A stretch of DNA of 64,000 bases from Inia geoffrensis (taxonomy: Eukaryota; Chordata; Mammalia; Artiodactyla; Iniidae): assembly GCA_036417435.1 (NCBI GenBank), contig CM070915.1:79857799-79921798 (forward strand), given 5' to 3'. Positions 46,361-56,960 of the stretch are shown one piece after another; position 1 is the first letter of the stretch, and the number at the start of each line of letters is the position of its first letter. A model generated the notes under the pieces. That model ran no database searches and was not told the origin of the DNA. It was given only the letters and a program-made list of their open reading frames with translations. The position numbers and the translations under genes are program-made.

Positions 46361-47884
46361 GTCTCTTCTCTTTTGAACCTGCTGCCTGTCCCGCGGTACT
46401 TCTGTAAAACTCCAACGGTGTGAAAAGCAAGAAGCAATTGCTTTATACTGAGAGGTCCCGCACTGCCGGCCAGACGTCCTCAACCCAGGACACCCCCGTG
46501 ATCACAGGAAGTCACCGGAGATTCCTACCCTCAGCATTTCAACATATAAAGAGAGCACAGGGGTGGGGCAAAGCCTACATTTGCCTTTGGAGGCTCTAAA
46601 CGAACCTCGTTTTCACTCTGGGTTTTGGCCCCTTCTTACCAAGCCACCAGGCAGAGCCGCTAACAGCCACCTTGCCAAATTGGACCTCGCTTCTCTCCAC
46701 GAGTCTTGGCCCAATTTCTGGCAACTTCCTCAAGATACAGTCTGTGGGAGGAAAAGGAGCGCCCTGGTAGCCTCTTCAAAGCACAGTGATGCACCGGAGT
46801 CTCCTTCAACATTCCAGTGCCCTGATGTCCAGTCCTCTGGGCCCCAATGACCTCAAACATTTAGACAAACCTCCCCACGAAGGTGCTCTGAGGAATCCTA
46901 CCCGGACAGCCCCAGCCTCGCCAGCTCTGCCCTCAGACATGCCAGCAGGCCCCTCCTCGGTTCCACCAAAAGACTTTTGCAAAACGAGTCCCTGCTTCAG
47001 GGCCAGGACGGAGGTCTTCATATCCTGCAGCTGAAATGGTTCGGGACTGAGGTGGAAACCGGCTGCATTTCATTTTAATTGCTGGTGATGACAACACAAG
47101 CTCTGCCATCATTTTCTATTTTCCCTCCTTACCATCTTTTCAAAATGACTTTGGCTCGGTTCATAGTTGGCTGATTTCTAGTTAATGAACGTTCAGAACC
47201 CCAAATCGTTAAGACTTCATCCCCTGCCAGAGAAGGAGAGAAGGAACCGAAAGCTCTGGGAGAAGATGAGGACCCCAGCCAGACACGCTGGCGCAGACAA
47301 CAGCGTAAGGCGAGCAGTTCCCTCCTGGAGAAACCGGGAGAGGAAGCACATCCATCCCGCTGTGCAGCGTCGGAAACCTGTCCTTTCAGCCCCAAGCCCT
47401 GAGCCTTTCTGGGAACCCAGGAAGGAAATGCATTCTTGGCCGGCGCTCAGCGACACGGGGCAGGGGGCTTCCGTCTGGGAAAATCGGCGTCTTAACGCGC
47501 TTTCAGAGCAGTGCGGGCCGGCGGGCTCCCGGGGCCGCGGGTGGGGCTGGGGAGGCGGTCGGAAAGTTCTCCCCGCTGCACAGAGACTCACACATGCCTT
47601 CGGCACTATTAACAGAAACAGCATCTTGTTTCCAATTTGGCTGTAGATAATGAAATTAGCCCCATATCACCGTAAAGTGGAACAAGTAGGCACACAAGCA
47701 GGAGGTGGGTCTGGAGGCGCTGGCCCTCCCCCCTGCAGACCAGTCTCGGCTCTGGCTCTTAGCTGTTTAAATTCAAAGCAACACTTCTGTTTTTCCAAGT
47801 CTCCGTTTTGACCCCAAGCAGATAAAGCGCGCGGCATGACACATTCAGCAGAGTTGCTGTGCTCTCGCTCTGTTTACATCAGGA
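46361..47884. promoter_or_regulatory. Repeat-poor, conserved-looking noncoding flank
   Basis: No repeat recognised over about 1.5 kb. It contains homeodomain-type TTTTAATTGC (47074-47083) and ends with TGTTTAC (47871-47877, forkhead type) next to CAGGAAAT (47880-47887, ETS type). It leads straight into a CpG island. The lack of old repeats and the motif content suggest selection, but conservation cannot be seen from one genome. Confidence 0.3.
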
Positions 47885-48135
47885 AATCCAGCGGGTGGGG
47901 ACTGGCTGGGCGCCGGCCCGGGCGCGGGCCTGACTTCATCCAGATGTGCGGCGGCTCCAGAGTGGCTGCCGCGCGCAGTAAACGGGCACCGAGGCGGCCC
48001 CGCGGGCGCACGGAGGCGGCGCGCGGAGGAGGGACCGCGGGCGCGCGGGGAGGGGGGGCGCGGAGGGGGGCGCAGAACAGGGACGGCGGGCGCGCAGCTC
48101 AGGCGACCCCGGGAGTGGGCCCCGTGCCGTGTGCA
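47885..48135. promoter_or_regulatory. CpG island, best promoter candidate
   Basis: By hand count about 36 CpGs fall in 240 bases at roughly 75-80% GC, with an observed/expected ratio near 1. This easily passes the usual CpG-island criteria. It contains runs such as GCCGCGCGCAG (47969-47979) and GGCGGCGCGCGG (48016-48027). An inverted CCAAT box (ATTGG, ~48206) lies 70-100 bases to the right. That is the usual spacing for a promoter firing on the minus strand. No TATA box, exon or splice donor is assignable, so the gene or lncRNA served is unknown. Confidence 0.55.
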
Positions 48136-48380
48136 TTTCCTTGTAAATGTGCTACACTTTAAAGAAGAGGGAGAGCAGTATATCACCGGGAATGTTGGCT
48201 GTCTATTGGTCCCTGTGGATATTGCTGGGTTAGTACGACTTGTAACCAGAGCAAGAGAAACATAAAAAAAAGCCGGGAAACACTGCCAATTAGTCATTAC
48301 AGGGAGATTGTAAAAACAAGGGAAAGAGAAAGAGGGGGAGCAGAAGGAATAAAAGAATAAAATGCCCCAGAAAAAACATG
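48136..48380. promoter_or_regulatory. CpG-island shore with CCAAT and homeodomain motifs
   Basis: Repeat-free and much less GC-rich than the island. It holds ATTGG (CCAAT on the minus strand, ~48206) and paired homeodomain-like AATTAG/TCATTA at 48288-48299. A purine-rich end follows at 48318-48355. Consistent with proximal regulatory sequence; inference only. Confidence 0.3.
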
Positions 48381-50399
48381 AAAGAAACTAGATGTGCTGT
48401 TGCGGTGTTCCTGGAATACAATGAACCCGAGCAGGCCGCCCACTCACCAAGGGGACCTGCACACCAGCAGGTTCCCAGCGCAGCCCTGGAGGGACCCTGC
48501 GGCCAGTCCCCAACTGCACCCCTCTGCTGTGCCTGCAGGACCTGAGCTGGGCCAGTGGGCAGGCAGTGTGTCTTGGAGAGGGACCCAGTTGTGCGGAATC
48601 CAAGTTAGACATTTATTTCTGATCGCCGGCCGCCTACACAGTCCTCGCTGCCGAGTTATAATAAAAAGAAGACAGGATCCAGTTTCTTTTTCGCACAAGC
48701 CCCTACCAGCCACCAGCTTCAAGCAGACTGTGGCCATGCTTGGTGAAAACTGTTTTTAACCTGATGGTAGTTCTGATTAAAATCTCTTTTTTCCCCCTGC
48801 CTTTTTGCCAGATTCACGACTCCAAGAACTTGTAACATCACAAGCTGAGATGGGTCTGGGTGAGTCCCCCAGGCCTCCTTCAGTAATTCTATTGTCCCTG
48901 CTCCAGACTCAGCCCAATGGTGACGAGTTAGGGCGGCCCCAGTGGTAAAGCTGCAGCGAAAGCCCAGGGTGGACAGTGATTCTTCCAGGGAAGAGCCTCT
49001 ACCAAGTGGGCCAGGGACGAGGGTGCTGGAGAGGAAACTGGGCCCCCGTCCCGGGGACCGGGGGCACATGTTGCCGGCCAGAGAGGAACTGCTTATCTCA
49101 GCAGCAGAGAGCCGGCGCCCCGCCAGCCCTGCCGCCCACGAGCGCTGAGTCCCACCTCCTCTGAGTCATGAGGGCAGCCACATGGGCCTCAGATCCAGTT
49201 CCTGGCAAGGGTGCAACTTTGCTAATCAGCTGGGGTCCTTCTTGGTGTCTGGCCACAAGTCAGCAGATGCACGGCTCAGCCTTACCAGCACAAAACGTCT
49301 TGCATAAGATCTGCTTCAAAAACAATTATATGAGCAAATTATCTTGGCTTGTAGCAGCAGATTTTTAAAATCTGGTAGCAAGGTCTCAAAAAAATGATTA
49401 AACACAAACACTATTTTAAAATAACATTAAATCAGACGAGATGAAGAATTCTCATAGAATCACCAAGAACATGCCCTACCCCTCAGCCCAAAACATCCCC
49501 CGTGCGTGTGTCCGGGGCACCCCGAGATTACCCCGGAAGTTAAAGAAAGGAACATGCTTCTATCTGTGCTTTCTTCTGAGATAGAAACTAAAAGAGTAAA
49601 AACTTTTTAGGCAGCAGGACTTTCCCTTCCTAACACAGAGCTTTGGCGTCCATCGGTGGGAAGGTTACCGGAGAGCCTCATGGGAGAATCCTGTGAGCTA
49701 GTCCCTGTCTGCCCTGCCTGCTCGGCTGCCTTAGCCCACAGCTCAGGGTTCCCAGGGGATGATTGTGTCTCCTCCAAAGTCAGGACTCAAACATAACACC
49801 GCACTTTGGCTGGCAAGCCTGTGCCGCCTCCTGTTATGTCTCTGTGTGTGGAGCTGGCCATCACCCCACCTCCGTCTCTACCCGATGCCACTTCCTGCGG
49901 GCCCAACCCTTCCTTTAAAGATTCTCGCTCCCCTCCTGCCTGATGGTGGCCGTACCCTGAGGCTACGATCTTGGTGTCTGTCCGCCTCACACCGTCCTCT
50001 TCCACAATTATCTTGTGTAACCGCTCACACTGAAGGTTTTAAACTTAAAGCTGTGATCTTGACATTTCCTGGGGCCCCAGGTGCTTTACTCCAGGTGCAA
50101 AGAGACATCGTAGCAAATGCAGGACCTTGACAAGCAAATGCATTCTCTTCCTTCCCAAACGCAGCTCACTCAGCCCACTGGACCCTGCAGTGGCTACCGA
50201 CACTACTCCCTCCAGGACACAGACCCGAGGCTCAGAGCCAGTTAACTCCCTCCTCTTCTCAGGGGTCTGCTCTGATTTCCATCACAGACCTCTGGGCGGC
50301 AGCCCTGCCCACGGTTGAGACATGTGGGGCCACTGCAGCCTCAGCACCACGGCCTGTCCATCACAGCCTCACCTGCAGCCAGATCCCCGCTCCAGGGGG
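48381..50399. other. Unique noncoding DNA
   Basis: No gene or nameable repeat. An AT-richer segment lies at 49370-49450. Confidence 0.4.
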
Positions 50400-50795
50400 A
50401 ACTCTGTGACCCCGGGGGGGTTCTGTGCCCTGAGTAGGTGGACTCTGTGCCCTGGGGGGGACTCGGTGCCCTGGAGGGACTGTATCCTGGGGGGCACTTT
50501 GTTTTGGGGTGGACTGTGCCCTGGGGGGGACTCTATGCCCTGGGGGGGAACTCTGTGCCCTGCGGGGGGACTCTGTGCCCTGGGGGGGAACTCTGTGCCC
50601 TGGGGGGGAACTCTGTGTCCTGGGGGGACTGTATCCTGGGGGGCACTTTTTGTTTTGGGGTGGACTCTGTGTCCTGGGAGGGAACTCTGTGTCCTGGGGG
50701 GACTGTGTCCTGGGGGGTACTCTGTGTCCTGGGGGGACTGTATCCTGGGGGGCACTTTGTTTTGGGGTGGACTCTGTGTCCTGGGGGGCAGCCTC
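50400..50795 (+). repeat. G-rich ~20-base minisatellite (VNTR) with higher-order units
   Basis: Roughly twenty degenerate copies of a 19-20-base unit such as ACTCTGTGCCCTGGGGGGGA are present. A variant block beginning TGTATCCTGG and followed by a CACTTTGTTTTGGGGTGG-type stretch recurs at 50481, 50630 and 50739. This shows duplication of multi-unit blocks. Because the unit varies by a base or two, all three plus frames stay open and give Gly/Cys/Trp/Leu-rich repeats, with a Pro/Gln/Arg-rich frame on minus. None is a gene. Confidence 0.95.
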
Positions 50796-53409
50796 CCCAA
50801 GATCTTGCCCTGGACAGTGGTCCTTCGATGCATCCTGACTCCTAGATGGAGGCTTAAACTTCTCCCTGTTCTCAGTAGGTAAATTCTAGGCAAACCTTAA
50901 AATCAAAGCAAGTCTATCACCCTCCCCAGCAACCCATGGCCTCCTGAGGGACCCCGCCCCAGCCTCCCCAAGGACCCCTGGCCCACGGCCACTTGTTGGC
51001 GGCAGCTGGTCTCCCCTCGCCTTCCCTCCCAGGACTCCAGCCCCGTTGAGCTGCCGTGACTCCCGACATCTCAGGGCACTTCAGACTCGGGAGCCTGCCC
51101 TCAGAATCTCTCCCTCGTCTGTCTCCCACTAGTTTCCGTCTCTTCTCAGCCAAATGAAACACCTGGGCGCCCCTGTACCTTCTTCTCCATCCTCCAATCG
51201 GATGCCCCCTCAGCCCGGTCCCACCTCCTCTGCCTCTGGGGTCACCAGGCCAGGGCCGCACTGGCAAGTATACGTCCCCAGGCCGGTCACCCTGCTGCCG
51301 TGACCAGGGTGCCCTTCCGAATGCCCCATCCGCCCCACTCCCGGAGCTGGGCTCCTGTCCTGCTGGCCGGGGGCTGCCGGCTGAGGGTCGTCTGCCCGCC
51401 ACCTCCCCGGGCCCCTGCTGTCCCTTGCTGCTCTCCTAACGGGCCCAGACCTGCAAACAGCCCTCGTGGACTCGGCCTCGGCCTCCCAGGTGGAGAGGGC
51501 TTTCTGCCTGGAAAACGGACAGACGGCTGGTTACCAGAGCCCCGAATCATGGAGCTGTGTGTCTTTGGGGCCTGTGACAGCTCCTGGCCCAGTGGACGGC
51601 TGACACGGGCGTCGGAGGTGTGAGTGAGCAAGTGAGTGGACACACAGCTGAGGCCGAGTCTTCGTGTAACTTTCCTAAGCCTGCACGGCGTTCAGCCTCC
51701 CACGGAGTACGTGGTGTGCACCTCACAGGGCAGGAGCGCAGTAGCTGTCCATTAACTAAAGCTAAGTTCTCGAAAGGCTGAGCATCGCCCTTCCTGCAGG
51801 ACGAAGCAGCAAACGGGCGCCGGGGAGAAAGAGGATGAGGCGGAAGATGTGCTCCGATTGGACCACAGCGCCGTCATCCATCGTGTTGTTCTGTGTTTGG
51901 AAGCCGCCCCGTCTCCGCTGTGCCCGGGTTGCTTGGGTTCATCACTCTCCGGCTCTTCACACGGAGACTCTGGCGGGAGCGGTGAGGACGCGCTCTCACA
52001 GGAGGGACTCATCCTCGCTTCTCTCTTCATTCTTTTCTCAGCAGGTTTTCACCAGCACATCATCGAGTCCGTCATCAATCCGAGAGCTGAACATGCAGGC
52101 AGATCCCAAGAAGTTCCGTCTTCCAGGAGAAGGTCGGGTTCTGAAACGTGACAACGGGAGGACAAGCCGTTTAGCGCAGACGGTCAGCACCGGAGCAGAA
52201 GCACAGGGACGCCGTCCACGGTCCCTGCAAGCAGGGGACCAGCCGGCCGGGGGTTCCAGGCAGCGAGGCCCGTGTGCCGAGTGCGAGTGCAGCTGGGCCT
52301 CCCGGGAGCTCAGCTCACCGGGGTCCACCCTGAGACACACGTGAAGTGGGTCTGACTCCTAAGCCATTTCTCTGTTGGTGTCTTAATGGGATCATGAGAT
52401 CCCACCCCGCGTGCCTGGTTGTTGAGCTCACACACCCACACCTTGGTGTCCTTCGGGAATCATACCAGGGCGAGGCGGGCTCTGGTTTTCTCTGGCTGTA
52501 AAATACTCCGCACTGGAAATAGGATGTGACTGTGGTTCTGAGGCAGGCCCGAGACGGGGTGGTGCTGTCCGCACAACGCAGCAGGGACGCCAGGCTAGCC
52601 GTGGACTCGGGAGTGCGGGGTGCACGCCCTCCCGTCCTCAGGGTTCGAAGTCTCCTTCTTGTCGCAAAATGCCCTGAGACGCAGAGTGCCCCCACCCCAG
52701 CCCTAAACCGGCCTCAAGCACATCCTTCCTTTAGCTGCCTAAATGAAGGATGCTGACGCTGGGCCACTGAAGTACAGCCCCATCCACGGTGACGAGAAGA
52801 GGCCAGCAGCCTGCTGAGGGGCCAGGGGACGTCAGTGCCGGGGCCGGGGGGGGGCCTGCCTCTGCAGCCTGAGAGAGACTTTAAAACCATAAGCGATGAG
52901 CCACATCCCTGAGCTCCTGCTCTACCAGCTCCCCACATCGTCCCCCCGCCCGCCCCAGATGACGTAGGTGTCTCTGGAACTGGAAGGACACATTCCCTTT
53001 TCAGTGCGAAAATAAATTGATGCTATCAGTGTGAGTAGTCACCAAGGGCTGCCTTGGGCTGGAGGGCCGTCAAATAGAGAAGAACACGTCCAGGGAAGTG
53101 AGGCTCTAAGTGCAGCCCGGAGCCCTGCCCAAGCGCAAAGCCAAGAAGCTGGGGAGGGGCCTCCTGCAGCCAGGAGCACATCTGGCAGAAAGCATCCTCT
53201 CCAGCCCTTTGGTTTCAATCCGCATGACATCACAATCTATGAATTTGCTGTCATTGGATGTGAATGAACTTGTAGATTCAAAACAAAACCCATTTGAAAC
53301 GAGCTCCGCAAAGCAGCTCTGTCTCCCAGCGAGTTACGTGCGGTTCCCAAGGGCACTTTTCTGTTCACGGGAAGGCCCGCCCGGAACCTACACAGCCAGG
53401 TCCACACCA
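50796..53409. other. Unique GC-rich noncoding DNA
   Basis: It includes a CpG-containing segment (51340-51480). No gene is recognised, and the open frames are short and overlapping. Confidence 0.4.
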
Positions 53410-53812
53410 TACACACGCATGTACACACACACACGGGCACACAGAGAGACAGACACACTCACACAGACACACACGTACACGCAGACACTCACATGGACAC
53501 ACACACACAGACCTACACACAAGGACACACAGACACACACTGAGAGAGACACACAGACACACACACATCGACACGGACACATAGACACACATGCACACAC
53601 ACACTGAGAGAGACACACAGACACACACACATGGACATAGACACACATGCACACACACACTGAGAGAGACACACAGACACACACACATCGACACGGACAC
53701 ATAGACACACATGCACACACACACTGAGAGAGACACACAGACACACACACATCGACACGGACACATAGACACACATGCACACACATGGACACAGACACAC
53801 ATACCAGAGGCC
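53410..53812. repeat. CA-rich minisatellite with ~64-base units
   Basis: A tract of ACAC-type DNA carries a higher-order repeat. The marker TGAGAGAGAC occurs at 53541, 53605, 53661 and 53725 (spacings 64, 56, 64). The short unit has lost eight bases of the ACATCGACACGGACACATAG part. Flanking CA-rich DNA before 53540 and after 53789 is less regular. All minus frames give Cys/Val-rich and plus frames Thr/His-rich pseudo-proteins, which I reject. Confidence 0.95.
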
Positions 53813-56744
53813 CGGCGCTGGCACAGGAACCCCAGGCGGCGCTTTGACTCTGGGGCACCTGCCCTCCTCCCCTTCCCCCCTCGTGCCCGTTGCTCGTCCT
53901 GTTTGTGCCCCGGAGCCTGGGAGGGAGGTGGGCCCAGCCCTGCACACACGCCCCAGGCTGCAGGGAAGCCACAGCAGGGCGCTGGGGGCCGTGAGGGACG
54001 CGGCCTCCTTCACACCCGTCATCTTCCCCTTCTGCAAAGCTTCTTTCTAGAGAGGTGGTGGGGACACGGCTAAGGACTGGACACGCTCACACACAAAAGT
54101 GAGAACAGCGTCCCACACGCCCATGGATGCACGAGACCACCGCAAACCCGCTACGTTAGCCGTGTTCCAGACCACGTGAACAACCGTGCAGGCAACGCGG
54201 CGCCGTGGGCTCTGTTTGTGTTCAAATACACGCTTGTACCCTCCCCAGACCTGCACACCAGGCTGGGCCTCTGCCCCAGTCTACCTGGAAAGGCCAGGGA
54301 CCCCAAACTCTGAACACGGGGCTCTCAGTTCTGGGTGACTTTGCCCCGGGAATCTTAGCAAAGTCTGGACACATTTTGTCCCCACCAGGGCTGGGGGTAC
54401 TGCCGGCACCCAGTGGGCGGAGGCCAGGGTGCTCCCAGCACAGGGCCGAGCCCCCCCCCTTGACCTTCCCCTACCTCATAGCTTCCAGTGAGGGAGAGAT
54501 CGGCGTGGAGGCCACGACCTCGGGGCTGAGAAACCAGCTGCCGGGCCCGCTGACCCGGACAGGAGCCCCGTGCACCTCGAGGGGCAGGGCGGGGCCCAGA
54601 CCCTCCAGACATGAGCCCAAGGAACTGTGAACTGACCCTCAGAGTGAGTTAGTGCTTAGTTAGAGATACAGACATGTGATTTTAATAACCGTGTGTTATC
54701 TTGGCGAGTTTTATGTGGGGTACAAAGGGGGGCATTTCCCCCTTTACCACGTCCATCTGTGTCTGCCTCTGACTCCGGCTCAGCTGCAAAGACTCCAGGA
54801 CCGAGGTCGGAATGAACGACAGCCCTGACACGGCGACCGCGGGTCCTGCTCGCAGCGTCAAGCTCCTCCTGCCGGGAGCCTGGCACCGCGTTTAAGGCAA
54901 GGACGGGGACCCAGCTGCCCAGTCTGTGATTCTGGCCGTCATTTCGCATCCTGAGCCCTTTCCTCACCCGAGACCCGGCCAGGTTAACGGAGCACGTGCC
55001 GCATGCCCCAAACTCACCAGCCCCACACCTGCCCGACGGCCTGTCACAGACTAGGGGACTGAAGGACAGCGCCCCCCAGGGTGCGGGGAGCAGGACCTCA
55101 GCCAGGCCGGCGTCTCTCCTCTGTCAGCCCCGTGCTGGACGGGCTCCCTGGAAGAGGAGGTGAGGCCACGATTGCTCCACAGGTAAATCAGGAAGGTTAC
55201 GTCTGGTTCCCTCTCTGAGAACCTGCTGAGTCGGCTGAGAGAGCAACCAGACGGAGACGTGCATCATGGGAGAAAACAGGGCGTCCCTCTTGCGGGTCCA
55301 CCGTCGGGTCGGAGCTGCTCCCTGGATGCACCGTGAGGCCCGGGGTGGGCAAGAGGCCGGCAAAGCCCGTCCCTCCCACGGAGGAGCCCGCCCCTCACGC
55401 CGACATGTCCTAGCCGGGATGCGCGACGTCCGGGGCGTCGTCTGAGTGCTAGGAAGCCTAGGCCTTGCCATCTTCTGATGAAGAGACGCATTTATGTCCT
55501 TCTGAGGGGACAGCTCTGGGCCGCACCACGTTTAATTTGTGCCTTAAGCCTGTGTTTTGAGAATGAAGGATTCAAAGGGGCTCTGAGGGGCGGGTTCCAA
55601 ATCCACTTCCCACCAAGTTGGCCCTGGAAGTGAGATGCGGGCCCCTCGGGGCTGTGGCCACAATTGCATCAAAGGGGAGGACGTGCTTTGCGTCAAAGTC
55701 CAGGAACAAACGTGAGTAACTGTCACACGGGCCGGTCCCGGATCTCTCCGTCCAGCCCCTCGATTGACTGCAGCCACAATCAGACACTTGGCTTCCCTGG
55801 GTCATGAATGTGGAAACCAAGGTGGCACGGTTAGGAGACACCCTGGAACTAACCTGTCTGCGCCGGGTCAGAGCCGTCACCCGGCCCACGATGGCACGTG
55901 ACCTACCTCGGCCGTCTCCTCCAATGTCACCTGCGTTTCCGACTTTGTCACCAGAAATAAAGCGGAATCACGTACGTGTCTGATGCTCCCAACGCCCTCT
56001 GATGACCCTCTCACGAGATCTGCAAGTACAGCGTTAGGTAACACAGTAGAAGTGGGCTCCAAAACACCCTGTTCTCCATGTAGCATTGCACTTCGTGTTC
56101 TCACACAAAAGCACTTAAAAATAAGAGCAGCGATGTGCGCGCCAGACGCTCAGAGCCCTGTGACAAGATGAAAACGTGTGGGTCTCTCTTGGAAAGGCAG
56201 CCATATTCCTAATGCAATCATCTCTAAGCAGGAAATAATCCACGCGAGCTAAGGAACTTAGTGAAAGTGTAATATTAAAATATTATAGAAGAAATATATT
56301 CCTGTGGGACTTTGAAGGCAGCACCACTTTTCCTCTTCAGGACAAAATGGAACAGCTGAGCAGCCCCTGGGGGAGGGGGAGGAAGCCAACCCTCACGTCC
56401 TGTCCATCCGGGCCTCCCACCCAGGAGCCCAAGTCGGCAGCTGAGGTCACCCCCCAACCCCGTGTGTTTTGGAGACGCTCTTCTGCCGGCTTGTCCGCCG
56501 TCCGGGGCAGACCCAACACCCACTTCAGCACGTGCCTGCCCCTGGAAGCCAGTCGCCCGCTGTCAAGCTTCACGTGCACAGAGCGTCTTCCTGAACTTCG
56601 GACACTGAGCGCTTTTCACTTCCAGACTTAGAGGCCTCTTCCGGAGGACGCTCGTTCCCGAACCTAGACACCTAGGTGATTGATGCCTTGCTGCACGTCA
56701 CCTCTGTGTGTCCAGTGATCGTCACAAACCACTTAAATTCAGCT
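53813..56744. other. Unique noncoding DNA
   Basis: CpG-dense patch at 55290-55445 (for example GCGCGACGTCCGGGGCGTCG, 55421-55440). AT-richer part at 56170-56310. No gene or repeat recognised. Confidence 0.4.
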
Positions 56745-56960
56745 AATATTTGTCGAGATCCTACTTTGGACAGGGTACCTATCTGAGCCTTGAATACAAC
56801 AGAAAATGCCACTTACGTAGTGGGACAGAGCTTGCGCCCCAGTGGAGGTGGGGAGACAGTAAACACGCGCGGAACAGATCCTACAGGGAGGAGGAGGGCA
56901 GTGTGGGCACAAACAGGAGGATGTGACAGGTGAGGGAGCAGCCGGCCCCCACCTGCTCCT
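56745..56960 (-). mobile_element. L2 LINE fragment (minus strand)
   Basis: 'taatatttgtcgagatccta' (56744-56763), 'ctttggacagggtacctatc' (56764-56783), 'acagagcttgcgccccagtg' (56824-56843) and 'gaggtggggagacagtaaac' (56844-56863) follow the order of the minus-strand L2 3' end. There the usual text is 'ttgagcacctactatgtgcc', 'gagcttacattctagtgggg' and 'agacaataaaca'. Confidence 0.65.

Noticed and set aside
50322..50893. Repeat proteins (Gly/Cys/Trp/Leu-rich in three plus frames, Pro/Gln/Arg-rich on minus)
   Set aside because: All come from the ~20-base minisatellite, whose unit varies by a base or two and keeps all frames open. A true repeat protein would keep one frame.
53541..53789. Regularly spaced repeats that could be taken for a CRISPR array
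   Set aside because: The units are contiguous CA-rich tandem repeats with no unique spacers, no leader and no cas genes, in a mammalian genome.
53365..54037. Cys/Val-rich 174-194-codon minus frames resembling cysteine-rich secreted proteins
   Set aside because: Translation of CA/GT repeat DNA in all three minus frames.
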